DNA from: Vanilla planifolia
Lineage: Eukaryota > Streptophyta > Magnoliopsida > Asparagales > Orchidaceae
Assembly (NCBI GenBank): GCA_023846275.1
Contig: CM043870.1
Location: 5,827,527 to 5,891,526 of the forward strand
Direction of reading: 5' to 3'
Length of the DNA: 64,000 nt
The notes beneath the pieces were generated by a model, which was not told the origin of the DNA, did not search any database, and saw only the letters and a list, made by a program, of their open reading frames with translations. Below are positions 25,461-38,464 of this stretch, piece by piece. Position 1 is the stretch's first letter, and each line of letters begins with the position of its first letter. Both the position numbers and the translations under genes were made by a program.

Positions 25461-27740
25461 GCTTGGGAAGGGTGGCTCGAGTCGGAGATAACGTGGGTTT
25501 CATTAATTATGATTTTGGACTTATTTGGCTATTTGAGATTAACAAACAACGCGTGAAATTAGGGCAAACCACAATGGTGACAATAGTAGGATTGGAGCTA
25601 AGATGGTCAATTTTGGGACCAGTTGCATTAAAAAAAACTTTAATTTTATTGGTTTTTGTTGAAAATAGCTTTCAAGATACATCTTTGATCTTGCATTACA
25701 TATGAGTATAAAAATCGTATCTTCAACCATAAAAATCAGTGCTTTCTCATTCAATTCGTGTTTATCTATTTTTAGTATTATTAATCATTTTAATCTTGAC
25801 TTTGTTTTTTTAAAAAAAATAATTCTTCAAAATATTTTATTTTTTTCTAAAAAATAAAAAATGTAATATCAATAGTTTTAATATTTTAATTTGTATCAAT
25901 ATTATTTAAATATGTTATCAAATTAAATGTTTAAATCTTTAAATAACATTATATTACATACATATATATAGGATATAATAATATTATTGAATCCAATTAT
26001 TAAACATCTATTTAACAATAATTTTATTTTTAGATGCGATGGGAATACAAAATAAATGAAATTTTGAAAAACAATTAGTTTATGCAATGAAAATGATTTT
26101 TAATATATGATAATTTTGAGATATTTTATAATAAATAAAAACACAAAAGTGATAAAAAAAAATAAAGACTAAATACAAGCTGATGTAAACTTTTTTTTTT
26201 GCATTTTTTAAAAACTTTATATTTAATATTTATAATTATGATATATATGTGTGCATTTTATCTTATTTTTTAAAACCCAATAGATAATTTTATTTTTAAT
26301 TTAACATTTTGATAATAATTTATCATAATTGTATATTATCATATTATCAATAACATAGTTTATAAAATGTTTTAAAATAATTTAAAAAAAATCAAGTCCT
26401 ACAATTTTTTTTTATTTTTATTAAAATAATTCAAGAGCCATATAAAAACCTTCATGAGTTGATTCCCATTATGAGAACATGGAGGTCTCTCTCACAACTC
26501 CAAGTAGGTAAATTTATCGAGAATGATGGCATCCAACCACCACCTATAAGTGGAACGAAATAAATAAATTAACCAATTTTATTTCTGAAAAAATGAAAAT
26601 AAAATCATAAATGTACAATAAGATTCACAATTCTAGTTTAGTTTTAATATTTGTTTTTAATGGTTTTAATATTTTTAATTTATTTTGTTTAAAAAGAAGT
26701 AAAAAATTAAAAAATTGTTCAAATATCGATTATAAATTAATTTACAACGTTTACATAAATTTAAGCTTTATATTATAAAAATAAAGTTAAAAAAATATTA
26801 AAAATTAAAATAAATATGCAAGAAATACATCGATATTAAAATGTTCATTTTTTTGTTAAATTACCAACGAAAAATCATATTTCCCTCGCATTAAGTGGAA
26901 ATGCCAAAGTATTTCAACTTCAAATAAATTTTATTTTAAACTATACTTAAAAATAAAATAAAAATTATGTCACAACTTGGCGACGATTTATATTATTTAG
27001 CTGAAAATATAAAAATATTTCAACTTTTGATTAATTTCATCTTAAATACACATAAAATTCAAATAAAATTAATCCCAGCGGCGTCTGATGAAATGGTATT
27101 ATCATATTCTAATATGAAATAAATACAAAAACATACAAAATATTCTTTGGTTATTAAAAAAACAAATAATATGTTATTTGAGATTGTTAATATATTTAAT
27201 TAAAAAACATTAAAAACACTGGATACATTAAATATTTGAGAAAACTTATACAATTTTTTTTGCAATAAATAAATTTTAATAAAAAATAAACTATTAGAAA
27301 AGTACAAATAGACAAATAAAACGTTTGAAAAAAAAAATCCAACAAAATTTAAATATTGAAATAAAGAAAAATTTGAATTAAATATCGTTTCTAACATCTT
27401 CAAAAATTAAAAAAAATAATTGAGTATAACTTAAAAGTATTTGAGCACATTTATTAAAAAAATATAAGAAAACTTTTAATGTATTTTCACATATATATAA
27501 ATATTTTGTAATATCACAAAAATAATGTCAAAACAAACGAACTAACATTATGTAAATTATTAAAAAAAAATAGGAAAAACTTAACACCGTTGATATATAA
27601 ATATTCAACACTAATCTCCAAAAATTCTTACCTAAATAATAAATAGACGAGGTTACACGTGTCGACATCGTATTTCTTTAAAAATACCTTAACTCGTTTA
27701 TACAATTAAATTAAATTTATAAAATAGATAAATGGGATTC
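25461..27740. other. AT-rich spacer
   Basis: Extremely A/T-rich with many short homopolymers. Nothing coding and no element ends recognised. Confidence 0.5.
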
Positions 27741-28000
27741 ACCGCTTATGATGATAATTTGTCGGCGGCCTGAATCAACGCCACGACAGCTGCGCGTGAC
27801 GCGGATCCGGATCCGCAATCGGCGGCTGCTCACGTGGCCAAGTTTGAATCTTTACCGTCCATTAATCATGCAGAGGTGAAATGCTGTCGTTTTCCTTTGA
27901 TCTCTCTCTCTTCCCACTTCAGAGAATGGAATTCCACAGCTGTCATGTGAAAGGGGTCAATGGTCAACGAATCTTAGGTGCATGGTGACGTTCGAGTCAA
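27741..28000 (+). promoter_or_regulatory. Promoter-like GC island without an attached gene
   Basis: A 200-bp GC-rich island sits alone in AT-rich DNA. It contains a perfect 16-bp palindrome GCGGATCCGGATCCGC at 27,801-27,816, a G-box/ABRE-type CACGTGGC at 27,831-27,838, a CT repeat (TCTCTCTCTC) near 27,900 of the kind common in plant 5' leaders, then an ATG at 27,928 opening a 20-codon frame. W-box-like GGTCAA occurs twice just after. No exon follows on either strand that I recognise. It could be a promoter left behind by a lost gene, the start of a non-coding RNA, or chance. Confidence 0.35.
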
Positions 28001-30050
28001 GTCATATTGGTCGTCATAGGCATTAGAGTAAGATGAATAGACAATGTTGATGATATTCTCCTTTTAAATATAAAAAATAATAAAATATAAAAAAATAATC
28101 TAATGTAACATTGAGATCAAAACATAGCAACTCAGTTTGTTAAATATATCAATAACTAATGATTATGAAGACTAAATTATTATATATCTTCATTAGAAAT
28201 AGAATGATTATATTTTATAATAATTGTATGTTAGCAAATACTATATGAAAGATGATGTTATGATCATTTTGTGACAAATTATGCATTTATAAATAAAGTA
28301 AAAAAGTATTGAAGTGGTGGACCTCTTTAATGATTTAGATCCATTGTATTATGGGAAAGTTTTATTATGAGTGTGATATATCCATTTAGACATATATTTT
28401 GAGAATATTATTTCATTTTTATTTTTAATATATAATATTTTAATATTATATATAATTTTAATATTTAAAATATCATCAAACAACTAATTTGACCCAAAAA
28501 ATGATAAATATTTAAAATAAATTCAAAAAAATAGATTTAAGATGTAATTAAATATCTCTTTCATATAATTGTTAATATAATGACAAAAAATATAATAAAA
28601 TTAGAATACATGTATCTTTTATTACAAATTAATAAATATTAAATAATTGCTTTGACTTTAGGATTTTTTTAAATTCATAATAATAAATTAAAATGTCAAA
28701 TAAATATTAAAAATTTTAATATTGTCATAACAATTTTCAAAAACTCATTTTGAATTAAAAATTTAAGTTAATAGTTTTAATTTTTTTACAATAAATATTT
28801 AATAAAAATTTAAATTGGTATGAGACACAAACTTGGAACATTGTCTTTATGGTTTCCCATAATATGAGATTGACAATTTTATATTTAATATATTTTAATT
28901 TACTTTTTATTATTTAAAAACAATATTTTAAAAGTGTTTATTGCTAATTAAAAAGACTACTTTCAAGTGGAAATAAGAAGAACTAGCAACCATTCAATAT
29001 GAAGTTATTAAAAATTAATCCAATTATAAAATATGGTTGCTTATTCAATTCTTTATGACTAACATATTTTTCATAAAATCATTACATTACAAACAAATAT
29101 TGAACTAGTGAAAAGTACATGAAATCTCACTAACATATCATCAATCCATGGTTGGTGATTTGTCACCATCTTTAATGTATAACCATTCCCATCCAAATTT
29201 CTATTTTTCATTGTCTCATCAATAATTTTAGTTGGACAGATTGATATTAACATGGTTGGCTCTCTCTTTTTAAATGCTTTGTGAATTATAACAACATTAT
29301 TAATTATATATATATATATATAATTTAGACTACTATTAAAACCTTTGACATAAATCTAGCTAATAGTCAAGCCATACATTGTATTGTCAATTATTCACAT
29401 TATAGAAGACTACAAGAAATTAAAGCATTTGTATTGTCCAACTACGTTACTTATATCACTTCTTATTCAACTGAAAATTAAATCTTGTATGATCAAGAAT
29501 TGAGTCAAAACCAATGTTTAAAGATGAATTCATTAAAATATCAAGAACAAAAATTTCATATTCTCAATAACAATTGTTGATGTGTTATAATAATTAAATG
29601 TTTTAAAATATGATTATTTTTCATCTTATGATTTAATATATTATTAATAAACACAAAATAAAATATTTACATCATAAAAAATTAAAATATATATTTATTT
29701 TATGTTTATAATAAAAATATTTTAAAAGGTTGGATTTACAAATATTAAAAATTAAATATTGAAAATGAAAAATAAAAAAATTTAAATAAATGCACAAAGT
29801 TATTTTCCGAAGGTTAAATAAATAAATAATAGAAGAGATAAACCCGCTCCAGGTAACGTCTCATCAATACGAAAATGTTCTAATAAATTAAGAAACCAAT
29901 TGTTATGTCACATCGCTTACAGCCTGTCTCGATGGTGTTGGGCATAGTACGTTCAATAATTCCAAATTTTGGTGTTTTATGAAATAAAAAAAATAAATTA
30001 AATAAAGAATACTGTAATACTAAACCATATAAAGCTGCCTAACTCACGAC
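28001..30050. other. AT-rich spacer
   Basis: A/T-rich, with a short (TA)n near 29,308-29,322. No exon seen. Confidence 0.5.
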
Positions 30051-30200
30051 AAGTTGCAGGTCCCGTTTACCTTTGGTTCGATTTCCAAATAATTAAATAC
30101 TGGAATGTGGACGAGTTCGGCTAAGTCTAGAGTCAATGTTAGGCGGGCCGCATTCACGCATGATGGACCATTCGGGTCATTGGGCCCATCCAATTTGAAG
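30051..30200. promoter_or_regulatory. Second small GC-rich, promoter-like block
   Basis: About 150 bp with AGGCGGGCCGC and CATTGGGCCCATCC (TGGGCC/GGCCCA, the site-II/TCP type of element) stand out from AT-rich neighbours. No gene starts on either side. Very tentative. Confidence 0.2.
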
Positions 30201-33200
30201 CATGGAAAACATGTTTGTTTTTTTTAATCTTTAATGAGATAAATTTTTAAAGGATTTTGTAAGTTATTAAATTTCTTTATATATTATTTATAAATAATTT
30301 CAAAATAATATCGTCTGAAATAATTTATAAAGCATTTGAATAAAGTAGATGTGCTCTTTCACTAGAATTGATAATGGAAGCAAGGCATTGACAATAGGTC
30401 AGCGTAGTTGATTAAGGAATTTCATACAGTAATTTAGTAATATTATTAAATCAACCTTTTAAACCTATTTTAATAATATTACATTATTATATGCCAACAA
30501 ATGAAGTTCCTCCTAAATAGTTCAAAAACCCCTAAACATAACCAACTTTTAGAAGTTAAAACAAACTAGCCCTTAAAATTGCAAGAAATCAGAACATTAA
30601 TACAATAAATTTACCATCATGCAATACATTCACACCAACGAAACAGATAACAAGTACAATAAATAGATCAAATACTTCATAAGTTCACAATAGAATTTAC
30701 TAAAAAAAAAAATTTTTTTTTATATGAAAAACAAAGATATACCCACTGTATGATCATAGTTTAGCTCCAGGAACTATGATATTAACTTTAAAATAATCAA
30801 AATACCATAAAAATATTCATAAAATAATCAAATCTTCTCAAGGGTTCACAAGGGGAACATGAAATTGACCTAATTGGCTTCTTTAAGTTTGTATAATGCC
30901 ACCTCGCTATAGAATGTCTTTGCTTCCCAGTTAGTCAAAACCAATATCAAAACTAATATAAAGTATTTGGGTGAAATTTGTAAAGTAATAACTGAGTATG
31001 AAATATATATACCCAAACTAAATGCTCGAACAAAAAAATAACAAATACCATAAAGAAGTTGATTTAGGCAAAATCCCCTAAAATCGTCAATCGAAAAAGA
31101 TATTTAAATTGAATTAAACATTCAATGTAACCAACTGAGCGCTTAGGTTTTCTCGACTTTAACAACTTTATCTTGTGACTTCTCAAATTGTGCTTTAAGT
31201 GTGGATGAACCTAACAACCCAATTTTCAAATTCCCCATATTAACGTTTAGATTTGTTTAACATAGATGAGGCCACTCTTAGGCTTTTTCAAACTAATCTT
31301 TAAGTCTGCTAAAACTTGATAATCCTTCCTAAAATTACCCCAAATAACCTTTGAGTTTGCTTAATCTTGACGATCTTAACCTCAGGTTCCCCCAAAACAA
31401 TAGGATGTGCATGACTTTGATAGGCTTACCCAAGTTTTCTTAATTCAACTCTTAAGCATGTTTAACGACATAGGTTTTGCATACTGTTTCACCAAACCCA
31501 TTCCAAAATTGTAACTTACAATCCCAATCTAGATTATATTAAAACATGAAATTTGTTAAAATTTATAATTTAAAATATAAAAAGACAATTTTTAAAGTAC
31601 ATGTAATTAACAACATAGATGTGTCTACAAGATGACTCGTTAATAAACATATATTATTTTGATAGTGATAATAACCAAATTATGTTGAAGGAAATCTTCT
31701 GAAAATAACATATCTTAAATCTAATGTCAAGTTATGATCAACCATATCCATCCATTTAAATTAACTCTTGCAAAGCTTCTTTGGATAAAAAGAACAATTT
31801 CTCCTAATAATAAAATCTTCATGCCACAACCATCATTACCAAACAAATAAAGAATAATAATTTAACCTAAATGGCTCCAAGATGGAACCATAAAAGTTTG
31901 ATCAAGTTTGTCCACCAAATCTAACCTTTTCCTTTGCACCAATTGTTCATTAAATATCAAGCATTTGTTCAAAGATTCCACTTAATTTTAAGAAAAGAAT
32001 TAATATTAGGTATTTGTGCATATTGCAAGCGATAAATCTCTTGAAACAAAAATTCCTCATCCAAAATTTAAAAAATCCTAAGTCATCATATCCAACCAAT
32101 GTGACAAATTTTAATCACACACACACACAAACAAATATATGTATAAAGAGACCAAGGAATGTTCAAAATCATCTCAACATGATTAATAGATGTATCTTAA
32201 TATTTTGTTTAATGACTGTTTTGAGCAATGAGAATAGGAATAATGAACTAAAATGAAGTGGGATCACAGTTTTCAGATTTGTTTTTTTGGTAGTTTATAG
32301 GAATACATTGATGGCATCAATCTAGATGGAGGCTAATGTACGATTTCATAGTTAGATGGACCTCATAGAGAGGTTTCCCCTTTGAGAAAGGAAGGATGAT
32401 TTAAGTTTGCACTTATAGAGAATGTTAAGGAAGCAAAGGAAAATTCCCTCCTACTTCTTATAGAAGGAAAAAAGATATTTCATTTTAATCCTTAGTCAAT
32501 TTCCCTAAAAAAATTTAAAATCACTCAAGATTTTCGACACAATGTTTACATTGGGATTGTGCATCTAGCATTTAAGGATTTGATGTATTAGTTATCATCA
32601 TGATGGCAATTGATCCTAACATATTTCATTATTCATTACATGAATATGGTTTGAGATCATAATTATATAGCCTATTACATACGACAGAATTTGAGTTCAA
32701 GGACATCACATTGTATCTCCACAAATTTGCTTCACAAATTTTGCTGAAGTTGATGTCTTGGCATCCCCAAGATGCTTAGGACCCTCATGTTGTGCATGTC
32801 ATCATGACATGGCCTAGTGGTGTGTCTCATGTCATGCATCTAGCCATGGCACAACTTTGTTGCCACTTGATAGCATGAATCATGGAATTATTATTACAGC
32901 AATCTCTTGATCATGAAACATTATGGAACTCAATGGTCTTAAATGATACATTGATCTACCAATTAGGGATTGATGGCTTGTAAAAGAAAGGACCAAATTC
33001 TTTATTGTTACATTTAACATAAGATATAATTTTGAAGCATCCCGACGACCATCAGAAACCCTGTAGATAGTGCTAATTTTCACTTCACTTAATTCATAGC
33101 TATATGTTCTACCACAAGCCATTTCTATGCCTTGTAGCTTGAGTTCATTCACCTCACTTATTAATACATCTTTGTTGTTGAATATATATGTTAAAATCAA

Positions 33201-35280
33201 TTATGGCTACAATGTAAAGTTGTAGAAGTTAGTTACTATTATTACAACCTTCGTAATACAATTATACGTATAAGACTTTTTAAAAAAAAATTATGAAGTT
33301 TATTTTCTATTATTTAGTTGCATATCCATGTACATATAATTTAAAATTTTGAAGTTAAGATCTTAAGAGAATCTATCATTTCATCGTCTATAATGAGGCT
33401 AATGGGCACTATGATCACAATCTTGACCTACATTTATCAAAAACTACTTCCAATTCCAATAGAGTACGTGAAAAATTGATGATCTATTGATGATTCAGCA
33501 AATTACCATTAAGATTATAGCTACAACGTTCTGCATGTATTGTTTAGACCTATTAAAGATTAATAAATGTCATATGTTGCTTGATTAATTAAGGGAATAA
33601 GGAAAAAATGTTGCATGGGGCTCAACTGGTTAAGGGAATGAGAAAATTAAATGGTCTTGGATGTTGAAAAATATTAACTTTTGGATGTCATGTATCTAAT
33701 GTAAATAGAAAATAAAGATTATATAACTCTCTCTTTATTATGCACACCATCATAACTAAAAAGAATAAAGACAAAAACATCATCCCAAATTTAACAATTC
33801 TGAAGAAATCATCAACTGATAACTTCACCATCCTCATCTACAAAATTCATTGATAAAACAGATATATGATAGAATCAAGTTCTTTAAAGTTTGAATCTTT
33901 TGTAATATTTTTTACATTCACATTCATCTCATAAAAGTGAAACAGAACCATCATATACATTAATGTTCAAAGGATTAAAGAGTTTAAAATTAATTCTTTT
34001 CAATGTATTATAAAAAATAAATTGAACTTAAGCCCAAAGCATCATGCTTCCAATTAAAATTTTCGAGTAAGGAAATAGTGAGAATTTTAATGCCATTATC
34101 CCAAATGTCAACTTTATGTATAATTGGTTGTACCACTTATTTAACTGATAAACATCATAGGTTTGTACAAGCATAAAAATAAAGGGCAAAAGTGTATGAC
34201 ATTTTTAGCATTCCTAATTTATAGTGTTGCTTGGTATCATGCAAATATCTATATGGCTCAATTCTAAAAAAACTTATATCCAATGTCACAAATAGACCAA
34301 TCATAATCTAGTAGGACGTTCACTCATTTTGAGAAAAAATTTTTAATCAACCATATAAAAATGAAAAAAATAATTAAAATAATACTTATAAATTTGATGT
34401 ATATTAATCTAAATTTTTCCTTTAGAATAACAAATATAATGAAGATGACTTTACATTAAATTCAATTCATACCCAAAAGGTAAATGTTTACAAAAATTTT
34501 AATTATCTAATAAAATTTAATATTATCTTTGATTATAGTAGTCATTAAAGAGTGATTCTTTATTTGTGATAATTTATTGTTTTAAATAGCAATAATCATT
34601 TTCAATTACATTCAATGTTTGTAATTGCCCAATAGATAGAATTTCAATGAATATGTGAAAAAATTATTTTCCATTTCCATTTTATGATCCTTGACTTAAT
34701 ACTACTACAAAATAGCCCAACTATCATTATAAAAATTAAAAACGTTAAAGAATATATGAAATTTATGAAAGAAAGATTTAAATGTAAAGATAAATAATTC
34801 ATCAATTCTCTCACGATAAAACTCATGACTATGAAGTATGATTACTCGAGAACTATATGGGAACATAGAACAGAGATGATATAACAACTAAACTAAGATC
34901 TAATAATATGGTGAACTCATTTGTTATGGCACACTTCTTTTTGTTAAGAATATTCCTAAAATTATCCTCAATTCCTAATATTCATGCAAGGCATATCCAC
35001 AATAGTAAAAAAAAAAAGATGAGCATCTAACCAACTTGGCTATGTAATGATCTCAAATAATATAAAAATTGACCAGATTTGATAAAGAATATTTTAAATT
35101 CACAAGGGAAATCAGATAAACTTATATAACACAAACATATCATCTTAAGAATAACAATGGAAATTGAATGATAAAGGGCATAATGTTTATAAAATTTATA
35201 AACCAACAAGTCAAAAATTTGAAATTTTAATGCAAGGCATCTTATATTTTAATAAATTGTATAGAAAGAACATTTCTATA
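30201..35280. other. AT-rich spacer
   Basis: No recognisable gene. Several open frames of 60-106 codons (for example 32,880-33,200 on the minus strand) have no family resemblance. A 17-bp inverted repeat, CATGTCATCATGACATG, lies at 32,795-32,811. Confidence 0.5.
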
Positions 35281-36260
35281 TCAAATAAAGGGTCTCACGC
35301 TTCCTTTTGTTGATCAACCCACAAAAGCAAGTACAAGTGGTGTATTCAAATAAAGAATGTACAATAAACACGCAAAGAAGCAAAAAATGCCAAAAGCTAA
35401 AAAGCCAGAACAATAATACCTAAGTGCATTTCGCTGAGCACCATGTCAGATCACACAGAAATAACGGAGAAGAAGATGAACCCAGCTGATTTGATGCCAT
35501 CTTCTTTGGAAAATCTTAATCTGTTTGCTCAAGTTTTTCCTTTACCAAAGCTCGCCGTTGAATACCAATCGACACCCCAGCCTTAACTCGACCGAGGCCT
35601 TAAGCTAAAAATCTTCTAGTGTTCAATTCTCTTTTCCTCAATCCAAAGCAATTCCTGCATCTCACGAAGCTCGTCAATCCTTCCTTTACTCTCCTCCTGA
35701 AAGATGCCGCTTCCCGAACCCATTTTTTCTCTCCCCAAAACCCTTTTTCTTTCTGCTTGCTGCCCATGCCTCTGCTCGGGAGCCTGCCCAGATTCATGAA
35801 GCTGCCCGAGCTTTCAGAAACGCGCTCGAACGCACTTGAGCACAAAAATCATGTGTGATGAACTCAACCGCAACGGTGCGCCTGCCCGTGCCTCTCGTGT
35901 GCTAGCTGTGGCTACTCAACAACTGTAGAAGCGCCCGCTCCGCGTCACTAGCCCACACCTACATTATGCCCCCCAAACCGCGCTTCCTCACCCCTGGCTT
36001 GAGCCAGACCATGCCAAATTGGTCCAAGCTGAGCATTATCGCGCCAAGCTGGTCTAGACCAAACCAAACAACTGCATGCTAAACCAGTCCAGACCACGCC
36101 AAAGTGCGCTGAACTGCATCGAACTAGTCTATACTGCATCGAACCAAGTCGAAACAACCTGAATCAAACCAAACTAAGCCAAACGATGGTAATCCACACT
36201 AAACCGTGCCAAAAAGAGCCTTTTCCCTCTATTAAGTGCAATCGCTCTGAGTCTACATCT
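35281..36260. repeat. GC-richer block with degenerate AACCA/GACC repeats; possible lone LTR
   Basis: From about 35,400 the composition rises sharply. 35,990-36,215 consists of degenerate repeats of phrases such as AACCAAACCA, GGTCTAGACC, CCAGTCCAGACC and CATCGAAC. Such repetitive GC-richer blocks isolated in AT-rich DNA are typical of LTRs of Ty3-type elements, but I could not find both TG...CA ends or a target duplication. No protein-coding part of an element adjoins. It could also be a satellite-like remnant. Confidence 0.3.
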
Positions 36261-38464
36261 ACAACAAAACTTATTTCAATCTAATAAATCTTTTCTGTTT
36301 TTTGCTTCAATGAAAAGCCAATTAGAGATCCCAATAAGACACTCAGAAATACACCATCATCTATAAAATTAGTTTCCTCTCCTTTATCTTAATTAAGTTT
36401 TTATTCAAATTCAAATACTTGAAAATATTTAATTTTTTTATTTAATCATTCAAAATGTTATATTTCAATAAAATGGCACATTCAAAATTATATTATAATT
36501 TCTTGATGAGCAGAGATTGAATTTCTTAGTTGCCTCAAATGACATCAACATAAATTTCTTCTGTATTTATAGCTTGTTCAATCCCAAACACTTAGTTTGC
36601 CATGCAAAATGATGTTTTCCACCCACCTATTAATCATCTTCTACTATCAATAATATATTCACATACATTAATCAAAAGGGTACTTAAAACTTAAAATATG
36701 GAGCATGTATAAGATTGACGATCTATTAATAGTCCAACAAATTGTTGCTAAGATTTTCTCCGCAATCTGTTGTATGTAGTGATTTAGAATATTTGCAAAA
36801 GTAAAAAAAACAGGCTCAATAGTTTTTATTTTTTGATACACATAATGAATTCAATCAAAAAATGCCCACATGTAACATGGCATGCACAACATAGAACTTG
36901 AAGAGCATAGTTGAGCCCTCATTTAGCTGTTTAAAATAAATGCTCGTGCAAAAATTATGTTAGTCTACTTAATAAATTTCATAAATATGAGGCTTTCAAT
37001 CCCACATTTTGAATTTTATTGTACCAAATCAGCAATTAAGTACAAATAGTTTCTAAAAGGATTACAAATGGAAATAAATGATTAGAAAATAGGTATATGT
37101 TTGTTTGCTCACAACATGCATGAAATTCTTGTCCACATTCTCCTTGTCAAATTGTAATAATCTCAAACTTTCTCTTTTATTATAAGTAGAAGTATTGTGA
37201 GCTATAAGAATCAGGTTTGCTACAAACTTAGTGATTTATGTTGTGATTTATAAATCAATATTAGAGATACCAATTAGAATATCTAAAGTGATAATGATCA
37301 AGTTAGTCAACCAAAACTTTGAACAACAATTAATGAATGTGGTTTTAAAATTAACATTAACTGCTTTTAGGTGGCTACTTGATGAAAAGGAATGTTGTCA
37401 GATATCCCCTGCATGGTTTCCTACATGCTTTTGGCACATTTCAGGTGTCAAGGTGAAGAATTGGCTTTTCTCACTCATATGAGAAGTGAAATCTATCTTA
37501 AAAAATGCCACCTAGGTTTCCTAAGCAAATGTTTTGTAATCATTTGTTCTTTTGAGAAGGAACTTAGCTTCGACCCCAAGACCTTATATTCCAAATAGAT
37601 TTTAGAGATTACTATTATAGTTTCTTGCCATAAATTAACTAAGATCAAACAGATCTACTCAAACTCTATATATCCAAAGGTTTGGTCTACCAATTATAGA
37701 AAGATAGACCTTCCCCTTACCAATTATGTTTCCGATCTTCTAATAGTTTAACAATTATAAGAGAAAAGGACAAACTATTTGTTGTTGATATAGAAATTGA
37801 ATGACTCAAGGTCACTGAGATTGATTGATGATTACATTATGATCAATATGCAGTCATAGGATATATTTGCATATTTTTGCATTACAACAAGGGAAGGACA
37901 TAACCATGAGAAGAGTAGAATGGATCGCTGACTAGTAATACATGATTCATAATTCAACTTAGTAAATTCTACCCTGCTAAATTCATGTAGTAGTCAATTT
38001 AAAATGTTCACATGATATTAAAATCGGAGATACATGTGGTTTCTAAACTACAATTAGCAATCAATCAACACATACAATGCATCTATCAAAACAAATGAAT
38101 GTCATATCTTACATCATTATACAAGCCAAGTTATCCAGATATAATTAGAGGCAAAAGCTCTACGGTTAGCAAAATTTACCTAAAGCTGACGAAATAATTG
38201 TTGGCAGTAATTGAACCGCTCTTCCAGTGAAACCAGTTGGATAACAATGAGAAGAATCATAATCCCAATCTGTTGAAGGAAAACTGTGATAATCCAATCA
38301 GATATGTTAATGACTTCATAATTGCCAATTCCCCTAAATCAATAAAGTAAATTCTTTAACAGTGACTGCAGTTTCTGAAACAAAGCATTGATCACAACCG
38401 CTTTCAGCATATTTGGCAGCATAGTCTTCCATGCCTACTTAAGTAGAATATAAAACTAATGAAT
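36261..38464. other. Spacer downstream of the LDL1-like gene
   Basis: AT-rich. One exon-like segment at 37,371-37,444 is flanked by TTTTAG and GTGTCA, with an open frame that reads smoothly but which I do not recognise. The part adjoining 38,465 should hold the 3' UTR of the demethylase gene. Confidence 0.4.

Noticed and set aside
30060-30090. TTGGTTCGATTTCC resembling a tRNA T-arm
   Set aside because: No matching acceptor, D or anticodon arms could be placed around it.
32880-33200. 106-codon minus-strand open frame
   Set aside because: No recognisable domain, splice context or neighbour; treated as chance or remote transposon decay.
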